Notes: generated by a model not told the origin, from the sequence alone. A DNA stretch of 64,000 nt from Pantoea rodasii (GCF_002095465.1 NZ_MLFP01000012.1:62001-126000), one strand, 5' to 3'. Counted from the stretch's first letter, positions 7,915 through 18,937 are shown. Program-made: numbers and translations.

Positions 7915-10900
7915 ATGGCAAGACGTGTTAATCGACTGCTGCTCAGCGTGCTGATCGGCGGGACACTTTTCGGTAGCGCATTGCTGCCGGTTCAGGCAGC
8001 GGATACGCCTGTAATGCAAAGCGCAGCGAAAACGATCTCAGTGATTGATCTCTCCGAGCTGCAACTGGACGGCGCAGCGGCACTGGTGCTGACTTTCAAC
8101 ACCGCCATTGATAGCAAACAGGACCTCACTGCGCTGGTTCATCTCAGCGATGAGAAAAGCGGTAAAGTCGATGGCGGCTGGGAGCTGGCGCAGAGTGGCA
8201 AGGCGCTGCGTTTTCGCCATCCTGAACCGTCGCGCAAATTGACGGTGACCGTCGATGCCGGCCTCAAGGCCGCTGATGGCAGCACTTTATCCAGCCCTTT
8301 TAGCCAAACGCTCACCACGCGAGACATCCAGCCGATGGTCGGTTTCGCCAGCCGTGGATCGTTGCTGCCATTACGTTTGACCCAGGGATTACCGGTATTG
8401 GCACTCAATGTGAACAACATTGATGTCGATTTCTTCCGCGTGAAAAGTGCCACGCTGGCAAGCTTCCTCGCCCAGTGGAATTACGGAAATAACCTCTCCT
8501 ATTGGGAGTCACGCGATCTGCTGAAAAATGCGGACCTGGTGTACAGCGGGCGATTTGATCTCAATCCGGCACGCAACACGCGTGAAAAGATGCAGTTACC
8601 GCTCGGCGATGTCGATGCGCTAAAACAGCCCGGCGTCTATCTGGCCGTGATGAAGCAAGCCGGCACCTATAACTACACCCAACCAGCGACCCTGTTCACG
8701 CTCAGTGACATTGGTTTATCGCTGCACAGCTTCCCGGAGCAGCTGGAACTGTTTACGCAAAGTTTGGCAAGTGGCGCGCCGCTGGATGACGTCAACGTGC
8801 AACTGCTGGACGAGAAAGGCCAACAGCTGGCGAGTGGCACCAGTGACAGCAATGGTCATCTGCGCTTGCCCGCCAATGCCAAAGGCAAATTGCTGCTGGC
8901 GACGCAGAAAGGACAAACTTCGCTGATCGATCTTAATCGCCCGGCACTGGATCTGGCCGAATTCCCGATTGATGGCCCACAAGGTTACGATAAACAGTTC
9001 TTCCTGTTTGGTCCGCGCGATCTTTATCGCCCCGGTGAAACCGTCATCATTAATGCGTTACTGCGTGATGCCGATGGCAAGCCGCTGCCGCCGCAACCGG
9101 TGAAAGCCGATGTGGTGCAGCCGAATGGCGAAGTTACACAAACGTTCGTGTGGCAGCCGGAAAACGGTATCTATCAACAGCGATTCGCTTTACCGGCGTC
9201 AGCCATGACCGGTGAGTGGACGCTGCGCATTAATAGCGGTGATAACCAGCCACGCAGCTGGCCGTTCCACGTCGAAGATTTTCTGCCTGAGCGTATGGCG
9301 CTGGCACTGAGCAACAGCGAACAGCCGCTGGCACCGGATGCCACGGTGACCTTCGATGTTGAAGGCCGCTATCTGTATGGCGCACCGGCAGCGGGCAATG
9401 AACTGCAGGGTCAGCTGTTCCTGCGACCAGCGCGTGAAGCCGTGTCTGCGCTGCCCGGCTATCAATTTGGCGATATCACTGAAGAGTTAAAACGCAGTCT
9501 CGATGACGTCGATGAAAAGCTGGATGAGAGCGGCAAACTGCAGTTGGCGGTGGAAAGCAGCTGGGCAGAAAGCCATTCGCCGCTCAACCTCATTCTGCAA
9601 GCCAGCCTGCTGGAAACCGGTGGCCGCCCGGTCACGCGTCGTGCCACCCAATCAATCTGGCCCGCCCCCGCACTGCCGGGTATCCGTCCGCTGTTTAACA
9701 GTGAATCGGTTTACGACTATCGCACCGATCGTTATCGCGATGAACCGACCGTGCCTGAAAACGGACTGGCGGAATTCGATGTGGTGTATGCCAACCCGAA
9801 AGGGGAGAAACTGGCCGCGCAAGATCTGGATGTGCGCCTGATCCACGAACGCCGTGACTACTTCTGGAGCTTCTCAGACAGCGAAGGCTGGCAGTCACGT
9901 TATGACCAAAAGGACCTGCAGGAGGAAGAACAGCGCATCACTATTGCCGCAGGCGGTAGCCAGAAAATCAGTTTCCCGGTGGAGTGGGGCACCTATCGTC
10001 TGGAAGTGCATGCGGGCGAGAACATTGTCAGCAGCGTGCGCTTTAATGCAGGCTACTGGTGGCAAGACAACACCAGCGGCACCGGCGCGCTTCGCCCAGA
10101 TCAGGTCAAATTAAAAATCGATAAAAGCGCCTATCAGCCGGGCGATACCGCGCATGTGCAGGTGGAATCACCGGCGGCGGGTAAGGGCTATCTGATGGTG
10201 GAATCCAGCAGTGGCACATTGTGGTGGCAGCCGCTGGAAGTGCCAGTAGGTGGCGCGACCATCGATGTGCCGATCAATGAGAGCTGGAAGCGTCACGACC
10301 TCTATCTCAGCGCGATTGTGGTACGTGATGGCGATAAAGCCAGCGGCACCACACCAAAACGGGCGGTGGGCCTGCTGCATCTGCCGATGGCCACTGAAGC
10401 ACGTCGCCTCAACCTGGCAATTGATGCGCCCGATAAAATCCGTCCTGAGCAGACCGTGAATGTGAAGGTCAAAGCCAGCCGTGAAGGTGGCGAATTGCCT
10501 AAACAGGTCCAGGTCTTATTGTCTGCCGTGGACAGCGGTGTATTGAACATCACCGATTATAAAACGCCCAATCCATGGGATGCATTCTTTGGTCGCAAGC
10601 GCTACAACGCCGATCAATACGATGTCTATGGTCAGTTGATTGACGGCGGTGGCAAGCTGGCAGCCCTGCGTTTCGGTGGCGATGGCGAAGATGCCGATGC
10701 GCTGTCTCGCGGGGGTAAAAAACCGGTATCGGATGTGCAGATCGTCGCGCAACAGCTGCAGCCGGTGACGCTGGATGCCAATGGCGAAGGCACGATCGCG
10801 TTACCGATTCCGGCCTTCAATGGCGAGTTACGTCTGATGGCGCAGGTGTGGAGCGCAGACAGCTTCGGTTCGGCAGATCGTAAAATGGTGGTGGCCGCGC

Positions 10901-12801
10901 CGCTCATCAGCGAACTGGCAACGCCGCGCTTTATGGCCAGCGGAGACCAGTCGACGCTGGCGCTGGATCTCACCAACCTGACCGATCGGCCGCAGACGTT
11001 AAAAGTGGATGTCACCGCCAGTGGATTGATTGCGCTGGCTGGCAACGTGCCGCCTAGCGTGCAGCTGGCGCAAGGCGCGCGCACCACTTTGCAGATCCCG
11101 GTGCAAGCGCAGGGGGCCTTCGGTGAAGGCGCGGTGCAGGTCAAGGTTTCGGGTATGAGCTTGCCGGGTGAAACCCTGGCGCCCAGCGAACGTCAATGGA
11201 CCATTGGTGTACGTCCGGCCTATCCGGCGCAAACCCTGAGTTTCGATAACGTGATGCAAACCGGCCAGAGTTGGCAGGTGGTCGCGAGCGCGTTTAGCGG
11301 CCTGCAAAAAGATACCCTGGCCGGGCAGCTGTCACTCAGTAACCGCCCGCCGCTGAATATCGCCAGTTTTATCAGCCAGCTTTATGCCTATCCTTATGGC
11401 TGCCTGGAACAGACTGCCAGCGGAATTTGGCCATCGGTGTTTACCAACAAAGCGCAACTCGATGCGCTGGGCATCAAAACCAGCACCGACGAGGCGCGAC
11501 GTGCATCAATTACCACCGGTATTGCGCGCCTGGCGGGTATGCAGCGCGGCAACGGCAGCTTTGGCTTGTGGAGCAAAGAGAGTCAGGAAGAGTTCTGGCT
11601 GACGGCTTACGTCACCGACTTCCTGCTGCGCGCCAGCGAGGCGGGTTACAGCGTACCTGAAGGCGTGATCGCTCGTGCCGATGAACGTTTGCTGCGCTAC
11701 CTGCAAGACCCGGCACAGATCGAAACCAGCTGGAGCAGTGATGCCGATGGACTGCGTTTCAGTGTGCAAGCCTACGCTGGCATGGTACTGGCACGTCAGC
11801 AGCAGGCGCCGCTCGGTGCGTTGCGTGCCTTGTACGATAAGCGCGAGCAGGCGAGGTCTGGTCTGGCGCTGGTGCAGCTCGGCGTGGCGCTAAAACTGAT
11901 GGGCGACCAACAGCGTGCGCAGTTAGCACTGGCGCAAGGCATCGGTCTGGATCGCAAGCCCAACAGCTGGCTGGGTGATTACGGCAGCCCGGTGCGTGAC
12001 CGTGCGCTGATCCTCGCGTTGATAACCGAAAATCAGCTGCTGCCCGATATGCAGGGACCGTTATTAATTGACCTGGCAAAAGCGGTACATGGCCAGCGCT
12101 GGTTCTCCACGCAGGAAAATAATGCCTTGTTCCTCGCCGCGAGGACTTTGCAGCAGCACAAAGGTGAGCGTTGGCAAGCCTCGTTACAGGGAAAAAGTGA
12201 ACCGCTGAGTAGCGAGCAGACACTGAATATGGGCATTAGCGAAGACCAACTGCGCCAGGGTTTGTCGGTGAAGAGCGATAATGCGTCGCCGCTTTACGGC
12301 ACGCTCAATGTGGTGGGTTATCCACGCACGGCACCGGCCCCCATCAGCAACGTGTTGAATATTACGCGTGAGTATTTCACGCTGGACGGTAAGCCCGCCG
12401 ATCTCACTAACCTTAAAAGTGGTGAACTGCTGGTGGTCCGGCTGAAAGTCTCGGCGAGTGAGCGCGTCAGCGATGCGCTGGTGGTGGATCTGCTGCCGGC
12501 GGGACTGGAACTGGAAAACCAGAACCTCAGTGACAGCAGCGCCAGTCTCGGCGACAGTGCTGATGCGTTGAAAGAGAGCATGATGGATATGCAACAGGCC
12601 AACATCAAACACATTGAGTTCCGTGACGACCGCTTTGTTGCCGCGCTGGCGCTGGATGGATATACGCCGGGCACGCTGCTGTATCTGGCACGTGCTGTGA
12701 CGCCGGGCAGCTATCGTTTGCCGCCTCCGCAGGTGGAATCGATGTATGTGCCGGAGTGGCGCGCGATCGGTAAAACGCCAGAAAAACTGAATGTGCGCTA
12801 A
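7915..12801 (+). CDS. yfhM: Bacterial alpha-2-macroglobulin YfhM with intact thioester
   Basis: Bacterial alpha-2-macroglobulins trap attacking proteases in the periplasm by covalent thioester chemistry. The 1628-residue product matches the family in length. The thioester motif YPYGCLEQTASG is intact with Cys1163 and Gln1166. Many MG-type beta domains precede it. The start at 7915 is supported by GAGG eight bases upstream. The N-terminus MARRVNRLLLSVLIGGTLFG has a hydrophobic core ending SALLPVQA-AD, a signal peptidase I type site with no lipobox cysteine, whereas E. coli YfhM is a lipoprotein. The product is therefore predicted to be soluble in the periplasm. pbpC follows after six bases, the usual partner, which suggests that peptidoglycan repair and protease trapping are co-expressed. 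Confidence 0.95.
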   Translation: MARRVNRLLLSVLIGGTLFGSALLPVQAADTPVMQSAAKTISVIDLSELQLDGAAALVLTFNTAIDSKQDLTALVHLSDEKSGKVDGGWELAQSGKALRFRHPEPSRKLTVTVDAGLKAADGSTLSSPFSQTLTTRDIQPMVGFASRGSLLPLRLTQGLPVLALNVNNIDVDFFRVKSATLASFLAQWNYGNNLSYWESRDLLKNADLVYSGRFDLNPARNTREKMQLPLGDVDALKQPGVYLAVMKQAGTYNYTQPATLFTLSDIGLSLHSFPEQLELFTQSLASGAPLDDVNVQLLDEKGQQLASGTSDSNGHLRLPANAKGKLLLATQKGQTSLIDLNRPALDLAEFPIDGPQGYDKQFFLFGPRDLYRPGETVIINALLRDADGKPLPPQPVKADVVQPNGEVTQTFVWQPENGIYQQRFALPASAMTGEWTLRINSGDNQPRSWPFHVEDFLPERMALALSNSEQPLAPDATVTFDVEGRYLYGAPAAGNELQGQLFLRPAREAVSALPGYQFGDITEELKRSLDDVDEKLDESGKLQLAVESSWAESHSPLNLILQASLLETGGRPVTRRATQSIWPAPALPGIRPLFNSESVYDYRTDRYRDEPTVPENGLAEFDVVYANPKGEKLAAQDLDVRLIHERRDYFWSFSDSEGWQSRYDQKDLQEEEQRITIAAGGSQKISFPVEWGTYRLEVHAGENIVSSVRFNAGYWWQDNTSGTGALRPDQVKLKIDKSAYQPGDTAHVQVESPAAGKGYLMVESSSGTLWWQPLEVPVGGATIDVPINESWKRHDLYLSAIVVRDGDKASGTTPKRAVGLLHLPMATEARRLNLAIDAPDKIRPEQTVNVKVKASREGGELPKQVQVLLSAVDSGVLNITDYKTPNPWDAFFGRKRYNADQYDVYGQLIDGGGKLAALRFGGDGEDADALSRGGKKPVSDVQIVAQQLQPVTLDANGEGTIALPIPAFNGELRLMAQVWSADSFGSADRKMVVAAPLISELATPRFMASGDQSTLALDLTNLTDRPQTLKVDVTASGLIALAGNVPPSVQLAQGARTTLQIPVQAQGAFGEGAVQVKVSGMSLPGETLAPSERQWTIGVRPAYPAQTLSFDNVMQTGQSWQVVASAFSGLQKDTLAGQLSLSNRPPLNIASFISQLYAYPYGCLEQTASGIWPSVFTNKAQLDALGIKTSTDEARRASITTGIARLAGMQRGNGSFGLWSKESQEEFWLTAYVTDFLLRASEAGYSVPEGVIARADERLLRYLQDPAQIETSWSSDADGLRFSVQAYAGMVLARQQQAPLGALRALYDKREQARSGLALVQLGVALKLMGDQQRAQLALAQGIGLDRKPNSWLGDYGSPVRDRALILALITENQLLPDMQGPLLIDLAKAVHGQRWFSTQENNALFLAARTLQQHKGERWQASLQGKSEPLSSEQTLNMGISEDQLRQGLSVKSDNASPLYGTLNVVGYPRTAPAPISNVLNITREYFTLDGKPADLTNLKSGELLVVRLKVSASERVSDALVVDLLPAGLELENQNLSDSSASLGDSADALKESMMDMQQANIKHIEFRDDRFVAALALDGYTPGTLLYLARAVTPGSYRLPPPQVESMYVPEWRAIGKTPEKLNVR

Positions 12802-12807
12802 GCGGTA

Positions 12808-15126
12808 ATGAAAATACGCAACGCATTAAAGCGGTGGCGCTGGCTACCGCTTTTTTTACTGCTGCTGTTCACCGGATTGTGGTCACTGGATCGGCTCGAT
12901 CCGCTGCCGTTGCGGGAAGTGCAGCCCGCGCGCGTGGTGGTAGCCGAAGATGGCACGCCGCTGTGGCGGTTCGCTGATAAACAAGGTATCTGGCGTTATC
13001 CGGTAACGCTGGAGGATGTTTCGCCCGACTATATTCAGGCGTTGTTAACCTACGAAGATCGCTGGTTCTGGCACCATCCCGGCATCAATCCGATGGCGAT
13101 GGTGCGGGCCAGCGGGCAAAACCTGCTGCACCATGGCATCGTTTCAGGCGGTAGCACGCTGACCATGCAGGTAGCACGGCTGATCGATCCGCAGCCGCGC
13201 ACCCTGCTGGGGAAAGTGGTGCAGGTGTGGCGCGCGCTGCAGCTGGAATGGCATCTATCCAAACGTGAGATTCTCACGCTGTATCTTAATCGTGCCCCTT
13301 TTGGTGGCACTGTCGAAGGCGTCGGGGCGGCAAGCTGGATGTGGTTGGGTAAGCCGCCATCACAGCTCACCAAAGGGGAGGCGGCATTGCTGGCGGTGTT
13401 ACCGCAGGCACCAAGCCGTCTGCGTCCGGATCGCTGGCCGCAACGCGCGGAAGCGGCACGTAATAAAGTGCTGGATCGACTGGCAGAATATCAGGTGTGG
13501 TCTGCGCAGGATGTGGCGGATATCAAACAGGAGGCGGTGTGGTTGCCGCCGCGCCAGGTGCCGCAAATGGCACCGCTTCTGGCGCGTCGCCTGCTGTCGC
13601 TCTCTCCCGATAACAAAATTATCTCGACGATTGATGTGTCGCTGCAGCGCGAGCTGGAGAATCTGGCCTCGACGTTGAAAACTCAGCTCCCGCCGCGCAC
13701 TTCACTCGCGCTGCTGGTGGTCGATCACAGCAATATGAAAGTGCGTGGCTACGTTGGATCGGTGTCTTTTAATGACGATAGCCGCTTTGGACATGTGGAT
13801 ATGATCGCCAGCGTGCGATCGCCAGGATCGGTGCTGAAACCCTTTATTTACGGGATGGCTCTGGATGAGGGGCTGATCCACGCTGAGTCGTTGCTGCAGG
13901 ATGTGCCTCGCCGCTTTGGTGACTATCGACCCGGTAATTTCGATTCAGGTTTTCATGGCCCGGTCAGTGCCAGTGAGGCGCTGGCACGCTCACTGAATTT
14001 ACCGGCGGTGCAGTTACTGGATGCCTTAGGACCCAAAACGGCGGCGGCACGGCTACGTAACGTGGGTTTGAATCTGCGCTTCCCGGTGGGCGCGGAACCC
14101 AATCTGTCGCTGGTGCTGGGCGGTACCGGTGCCAGGCTGGATGACATCGTTGCCGCTTACAGCGCCTTTGCTCGCCAGGGAAATGCGGCACAGTTGCGCT
14201 GGTTGCCCAATCAGCCATTGCTCGAGAGGCCGCTGCTTTCCCCGGGTGCGGCCTGGATTGTACGGCGGATTCTGGCGGGGGAAGCGCTGCCATCAGGCGC
14301 GGTGCCAGATATTGCACCGCTGGCCTGGAAAACCGGCACCAGTTACGGCTATCGCGATGCCTGGACCATCGGTATCACGCCGCGTTACTTAATCGGCGTG
14401 TGGGTCGGCCGTCCGGATGCGACGCCGGTCGCGGGGCAGTTTGGTTTTGCTTCAGCGGTGCCCGTGATGAATCAGGTCAATAACCTGCTGGCGGGGCAGA
14501 TGTCGGTGCACGGTGCGCCGCGCGATCCCCGTCCAGCCTCCGTCAGCGCCATGAGCATTTGCTGGCCCGGCGGCCAACCGTTGCCAATGGGCGATGATAA
14601 TTGCCGTCAGCGTCGACTGAGCTGGGTGCTGAATCACACCGTTCCCCCCACGTTATTGGCGCCCGGTCAAGAGAGTGTCAATGGCCTGCAACAGCGTTAC
14701 TGGCTCAATAGCCAGGGCTTACGTGTGGCAGCTGATTGTCCGGATGCACAGAGTCATGAACGTTTGCTGTGGCCACTGCCGCTCGAACCGTGGCTGCCAA
14801 AGGCCGAGCGCCGTGCACAACGTTTGCCGCCGGTGGATCCTCGCTGCCCGCCACTGAATCAAGGCAGCGCGCCGCCGTTGCTGATCACCGGGGTTATCAA
14901 TGGGCAGCGCGTTCAGCCTCTGCCGGGCAAGGTCGTGTTGGTGCTGCCTGTTGCGGCGCAAGGCGGCAAAGGAGAGCAGCGCTGGTGGTTCCTTAACGGG
15001 CAACCGGTTGAACAGGATGTGGCAAAAAACAGTGCCGCGCTGGTATTAACTGAGCCGGGCCAGTATCAACTGGTGGTGATGGATGAAGCCGGCCAATTGG
15101 CATCAGTCTCATTTATTCGTGGCTGA
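12808..15126 (+). CDS. pbpC: Penicillin-binding protein 1C
   Basis: A class A penicillin-binding protein with a transglycosylase and a transpeptidase domain plus a C-terminal PBP1C domain, 772 residues. One N-terminal membrane anchor spans about residues 11-28. Transglycosylase motifs EDRWFWHHPGINP and GGSTLTMQVARL are present. Transpeptidase motifs are SVLK (Ser341 and Lys344), SLN in LARSLNLPAV, and KTGTS with Lys508. The last 180 residues contain the cysteine-bearing PBP1C C-terminal region. It is translationally close to yfhM, the conserved pair in which the macroglobulin is thought to guard the wall when the cell is breached. Confidence 0.96.
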   Translation: MKIRNALKRWRWLPLFLLLLFTGLWSLDRLDPLPLREVQPARVVVAEDGTPLWRFADKQGIWRYPVTLEDVSPDYIQALLTYEDRWFWHHPGINPMAMVRASGQNLLHHGIVSGGSTLTMQVARLIDPQPRTLLGKVVQVWRALQLEWHLSKREILTLYLNRAPFGGTVEGVGAASWMWLGKPPSQLTKGEAALLAVLPQAPSRLRPDRWPQRAEAARNKVLDRLAEYQVWSAQDVADIKQEAVWLPPRQVPQMAPLLARRLLSLSPDNKIISTIDVSLQRELENLASTLKTQLPPRTSLALLVVDHSNMKVRGYVGSVSFNDDSRFGHVDMIASVRSPGSVLKPFIYGMALDEGLIHAESLLQDVPRRFGDYRPGNFDSGFHGPVSASEALARSLNLPAVQLLDALGPKTAAARLRNVGLNLRFPVGAEPNLSLVLGGTGARLDDIVAAYSAFARQGNAAQLRWLPNQPLLERPLLSPGAAWIVRRILAGEALPSGAVPDIAPLAWKTGTSYGYRDAWTIGITPRYLIGVWVGRPDATPVAGQFGFASAVPVMNQVNNLLAGQMSVHGAPRDPRPASVSAMSICWPGGQPLPMGDDNCRQRRLSWVLNHTVPPTLLAPGQESVNGLQQRYWLNSQGLRVAADCPDAQSHERLLWPLPLEPWLPKAERRAQRLPPVDPRCPPLNQGSAPPLLITGVINGQRVQPLPGKVVLVLPVAAQGGKGEQRWWFLNGQPVEQDVAKNSAALVLTEPGQYQLVVMDEAGQLASVSFIRG

Positions 15127-15227
15127 TTCGATGCATATGGCAGATTTCACGGGTGTTTGCCCCGACAAAAATCAATTATTTTCCATAATTCCACCAATCG
15201 GCAATAGGCAACGCCCGACGATGTCCC

Positions 15228-15263
15228 TATAATCGGCGCGTTTTCTTACCGGGATCTCCCGGT
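15228..15263 (+). promoter_or_regulatory. ndk -10 box and 5'-UTR hairpin
   Basis: A consensus TATAAT lies at 15228-15233. Transcription from it would begin near 15240 and include a perfect stem ACCGGGA/TCCCGGT with a 2-base spacer (15248-15263), 28 bases before the ndk ATG. No clear -35 is seen. The hairpin close to the 5' end could stabilise the mRNA. Confidence 0.55.
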
Positions 15264-15291
15264 TTCTTCAGGATGCTAACTAGAGGTCATC

Positions 15292-15723
15292 ATGGCAATC
15301 GAACGTACTTTCTCAATCGTTAAACCAAATGCCGTCGCTAAGAACGTGATTGGTGCTATCTACAACCGTTTTGAAAGCGCAGGCTTCAAAATCGTTGGCG
15401 CGAAAATGCTGCACCTGACCAAAGAGCAGGCTGAAGGCTTCTACGCTGAGCACAACGGTCGTCCATTCTTCGATGGTCTGGTTGAGTTCATGACTTCTGG
15501 TCCAGTGGTTGTTTCAGTACTGGAAGGCGAAAATGCCGTTCAGCGTCACCGCGATCTGATGGGTGCAACTAACCCAGACAACGCACTGGCCGGCACTCTG
15601 CGTGCTGACTACGCTGACAGCTTCACTGAGAACGCGACCCACGGTTCTGACTCAGCTGAATCTGCTGCACGCGAAATCGCTTACTTCTTCGCTGAGAACG
15701 AAGTCTGCCCACGCACTCGCTAA
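15292..15723 (+). CDS. ndk: Nucleoside diphosphate kinase
   Basis: Ndk moves the gamma-phosphate of ATP to other nucleoside diphosphates through a phosphohistidine. The 143-residue product is the standard length. The active-site signature NATHGSDS carries the phosphorylated histidine near residue 117, and the nucleotide-binding motif RADY is present. GAGG lies upstream of the ATG. The codon choice is more biased to preferred codons than in its neighbours, which fits a highly expressed gene. The conserved position between pbpC and rlmN is as in E. coli. Confidence 0.98.
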   Translation: MAIERTFSIVKPNAVAKNVIGAIYNRFESAGFKIVGAKMLHLTKEQAEGFYAEHNGRPFFDGLVEFMTSGPVVVSVLEGENAVQRHRDLMGATNPDNALAGTLRADYADSFTENATHGSDSAESAAREIAYFFAENEVCPRTR

Positions 15724-15818
15724 GTGCGTTGCTGCTGATGCGGATAAACGTCTTTACGCCTTTTCAACACCTGTAAAGTCGTTCCCCTGGCATCATGCAG
15801 CAGATGTAGTACAATAAT

Positions 15819-15859
15819 GCGCCCTTGTTGAGCCCGTCTCAGCGAGGGCGCTGTTTTTT
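15819..15859 (+). terminator. Terminator-like hairpin between ndk and rlmN
   Basis: GCGCCC (15819-15824) pairs with GGGCGC (15846-15851), with an inner TTGAG/CTCAG pairing, followed by six T residues from 15854. A TACAAT -10-like box sits just before it, so it could also act as an rlmN leader structure. Confidence 0.6.
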
Positions 15860-15909
15860 CCTATTCTTAACCAGAGCCGTAACGTGTAACAACGAGGCCA
15901 GAGAACATT

Positions 15910-17079
15910 ATGTCCGAACAGATTGTGACGCTGTCGTCCGCTTCCCCCGTGGTTGTTTCCCCAAAAAAAGAAAAAATTAACCTGCTGGATCTTAACCGTC
16001 AGCAGATGCGTGAATTCTTTCTCGAAATGGGCGAGAAGCCGTTCCGTGCCGATCAGGTCATGAAGTGGATGTACCACTACTGCAGCGATGATTTCGAGCA
16101 GATGACCGACATCAACAAAGTGCTGCGCGGCAAATTAATGGAACGCGCTGAGATTCGTGCGCCGGAAGTGGCGGAGGAGATGCGTTCCAGCGATGGCACC
16201 ATTAAATGGGCGATTCGCGTCGGCGATCAGCTGGTCGAAACCGTGTATATCCCGGAAGGCGACCGTGCGACGCTGTGTGTCTCCTCGCAGGTAGGCTGTG
16301 CGCTGGAGTGCAAATTCTGTTCGACCGCGCAGCAGGGCTTTAACCGCAACCTGCGCGTTTCCGAAATTATTGGCCAGGTATGGCGCGCCGCGAAAATCAT
16401 CGGTGCGGCCAAAGTCACCGGCCAGCGCCCGATCACCAACGTGGTAATGATGGGCATGGGTGAGCCGCTGCTCAACCTCAACAACGTGGTGCCGGCGATG
16501 GACATCATGCTGGATGACTTCGGTTTCGGTTTGTCCAAACGCCGCGTGACGCTGTCAACCTCGGGTGTGGTACCGGCACTGGATAAGTTAGGCGATATGA
16601 TCGACGTCGCGCTGGCGATTTCTCTGCACGCGCCAAACGATGCCATCCGTGACGAAATTGTGCCGATCAACAAAAAGTACAATATCGAAACCTTCCTCGC
16701 CGCGGTGAAGCGTTATATCGGTAAATCAAACGCCAATCAGGGTCGTGTGACCATTGAGTACGTGATGTTGGATCACATCAATGACAGCACCGACAATGCC
16801 CATGAACTGGCGGCATTGCTGAAAGACACGCCTTGCAAAATCAACCTGATCCCGTGGAACCCGTTCCCGGGTGCGCCGTATGGCCGCAGCTCGAACAGCC
16901 GCATCGATCGCTTCTCTAAAGTATTGATGGATTACGGCTTCACCACCATCGTGCGTAAAACCCGTGGGGATGATATCGATGCCGCTTGTGGTCAGTTGGC
17001 GGGCGATGTTATCGACCGTACCAAGCGTACTTTGCGTAAAAAAATGGCCGGTGACACCATCTCTGTGAAGGCGATCTGA
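15910..17079 (+). CDS. rlmN: Dual-specificity 23S rRNA/tRNA A2503/A37 methyltransferase RlmN
   Basis: RlmN is a radical-SAM enzyme that methylates C2 of A2503 in 23S rRNA and A37 in some tRNAs. The cluster motif [10 protein letters not shown] within [14 protein letters not shown] gives the CxxxCxxC spacing. The product is 389 residues, close to the family norm. The C-terminal conserved cysteine is in DIDAACGQL. The start at 15910 follows AGAGAAC. It heads a run of co-directional genes (pilW, rodZ, ispG, hisS, yfgM, bamB, der). Confidence 0.96.
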   Translation: MSEQIVTLSSASPVVVSPKKEKINLLDLNRQQMREFFLEMGEKPFRADQVMKWMYHYCSDDFEQMTDINKVLRGKLMERAEIRAPEVAEEMRSSDGTIKWAIRVGDQLVETVYIPEGDRATLCVSSQVGCALECKFCSTAQQGFNRNLRVSEIIGQVWRAAKIIGAAKVTGQRPITNVVMMGMGEPLLNLNNVVPAMDIMLDDFGFGLSKRRVTLSTSGVVPALDKLGDMIDVALAISLHAPNDAIRDEIVPINKKYNIETFLAAVKRYIGKSNANQGRVTIEYVMLDHINDSTDNAHELAALLKDTPCKINLIPWNPFPGAPYGRSSNSRIDRFSKVLMDYGFTTIVRKTRGDDIDAACGQLAGDVIDRTKRTLRKKMAGDTISVKAI

Positions 17080-17155
17080 AACCCCGTGCCTGGTGATGTT
17101 CACCAGGTGTGAGGCGTGGCAGGCTCTTCTCTCGACGTTTGAGGGAGAGAGTGAA

Positions 17156-17890
17156 ATGCGTAAAGGATTACCCGCGATACTGTTCACTGGCTTTGTTGTA
17201 ACCGGTTGTGTCAACCCTCCGCCGCCGCAAAACGCGGCGGACATCAGGTTACAACTGGGATTACACTATCTGGCGGTGAAGGAGTATGGCGCTGCTCAGC
17301 GCAATTTATTCCGCGCTGAGCGCGTGGCACCGCAGGATTATCGTGTGCCGCTGGCGCTTGCGCGGCTGGCACAGGCGCAGCAGAATAGCGCACAGACACA
17401 TTGGCACTACCAGCGCGCCCAGCAGTTAGCGCCAGCGAATGGCTATGTCGCTAACAATTACGGTGCGTTTCTCTGCGGTTTAAGGCAGTATGACGAAGCG
17501 CATCAACAGTTTAAGCTGGCGATGATTGCACAGGAAATCGATGCCCGTCAGGATGCATTTCTGTTTTCGGGCTATTGTTACCTGCAGGCTGGAGAGAGTG
17601 CCACAGCGCGCGAGTTTTTAACCAACGCGCTGATTGCCGCACCGGGGCAGGGTGATCAACTGCTTACGGAAGTGGAAAGGCGGCTTAAACAGCAGGATCG
17701 CATGGCGGTCCCGCTGCTATTAGAAGTGTACCATCAGCGTTTGCCCGCAACGGCAGAGAGCCAGTGGTTACAAATACGTTTCGCCGCGCAACAGGGAAAC
17801 GCTGCTGACGTTACACGTTATGGCGACCGGTTGGCGCGAAGTTTTCCACAATCGATACAGTACCAGCGTTATTTAGCTAATGAATACTGA
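17156..17890 (+). CDS. pilW: PilW-like TPR lipoprotein
   Basis: The start at 17156 is chosen because it gives a lipoprotein signal ([18 protein letters not shown]) with GAGGGAGAGA just upstream; the frame is open further upstream to 17093. Cys21 would be lipidated. The mature protein consists of tetratricopeptide repeats ([26 protein letters not shown] and following units), similar to PilW/PilF, which pilot the secretin of type IV pili to the outer membrane. E. coli K-12 lacks a gene here, but several enterobacteria have one between rlmN and rodZ. No pilus genes are in the window, so its actual partner is uncertain. It overlaps rodZ by 11 bases. Confidence 0.8.
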   Translation: MRKGLPAILFTGFVVTGCVNPPPPQNAADIRLQLGLHYLAVKEYGAAQRNLFRAERVAPQDYRVPLALARLAQAQQNSAQTHWHYQRAQQLAPANGYVANNYGAFLCGLRQYDEAHQQFKLAMIAQEIDARQDAFLFSGYCYLQAGESATAREFLTNALIAAPGQGDQLLTEVERRLKQQDRMAVPLLLEVYHQRLPATAESQWLQIRFAAQQGNAADVTRYGDRLARSFPQSIQYQRYLANEY

Positions 17891-18899
17891 AGCCACTCAA
17901 GAGAATTCTGCAGTACATTCCACAGGTGAACGCCTGCGTCTGGCCCGTGAGCAAAAGGGTCTGACTCAGCAAAATGTTGCTGAACGCCTGTGCCTGAAAC
18001 TTTCTACCGTGCGAGATATTGAAGAGGACAAATCACCGGCTGATTTAGCTTCGACGTTCCTGCGCGGTTACATTCGTTCTTATGCTCGTCTGGTGCATGT
18101 ACCGGAAGATGACCTGTTGCCGATGCTGGCAAAACAGGCCCCGGTGCGCGCGGCAAAAATCGAGCCGATGCAGAGCTTCTCGTTAGGTAAGCGCCGTAAA
18201 AAGCGTGATGGCTGGCTGATGATCTTCACCTGGTTGGTGATTTTTGTCGTCATCGGTCTGACCGGCGCGTGGTGGTGGCAAAACCATAAAGCCTCCCAGG
18301 CCGATCTGGTATCGATGGCTGACCAAAATGGCAGCAGCAGCGATAACAGTCAGTCGATTCCGCTCGGTGAAAACAGTACTGACAGTGCCACTGACAGTGA
18401 TACCAATGCCGCCGGTACGCCGGTGGATAACGGCGCGGGCGCGGTTGCCGCGCCGAATGCTGGCAGCAACAGCAATACTGCTGCGGCCAACACCACTGCG
18501 CCTGCGTCAAGCAGTGATAACGCCGTGGTGTCGCCAAGCCAGGCGCCGATAGACAATGCGCCGCCAGCGGCCACGTCTCCGGCACCGGCTAACAGCATTC
18601 CTGCAGGCCAGATGCCCACTGCAAACGCAGCGGTGAATCAGCCTGCAGGCGATCCTAATACTGTGGTGATGAATTTCAAAGCTGACTGCTGGCTGGAAGT
18701 GACCGATGCCACCGGCAAGAAGCTGTTCAGCGGATTGCAACGTAGTGGCGGTAAGCTCAGCCTGTCTGGAACGCCTCCGTATCGTCTGAAAATTGGCGCA
18801 CCGAGTGCGGTTGACGTGCAATATCAGAATCAGCCCGTTGATTTAAGTCGTTTTATCCGTAATAACCAGGTTGCCCGTATGACGCTGGGTGCGCAATAA
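17880..18899 (+). CDS. rodZ: Cytoskeletal protein RodZ
   Basis: RodZ links the MreB cytoskeleton to the cell-wall elongation machinery and sets rod shape. The 339-residue protein has an N-terminal cytoplasmic helix-turn-helix domain ([19 protein letters not shown]), a basic segment ([10 protein letters not shown]), one membrane helix around residues 105-130 ([18 protein letters not shown]), a low-complexity Ala/Thr/Asn/Ser linker of about 100 residues, and a C-terminal DUF4115 beta domain beginning [16 protein letters not shown]. The ATG overlaps the end of pilW, which suggests translational coupling. Confidence 0.95.
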   Translation: MNTEATQENSAVHSTGERLRLAREQKGLTQQNVAERLCLKLSTVRDIEEDKSPADLASTFLRGYIRSYARLVHVPEDDLLPMLAKQAPVRAAKIEPMQSFSLGKRRKKRDGWLMIFTWLVIFVVIGLTGAWWWQNHKASQADLVSMADQNGSSSDNSQSIPLGENSTDSATDSDTNAAGTPVDNGAGAVAAPNAGSNSNTAAANTTAPASSSDNAVVSPSQAPIDNAPPAATSPAPANSIPAGQMPTANAAVNQPAGDPNTVVMNFKADCWLEVTDATGKKLFSGLQRSGGKLSLSGTPPYRLKIGAPSAVDVQYQNQPVDLSRFIRNNQVARMTLGAQ

Positions 18900-18937
18900 C
18901 GCGCAGCGCGCTTTCCGGGTAATTGTGGAGAGAGAAT

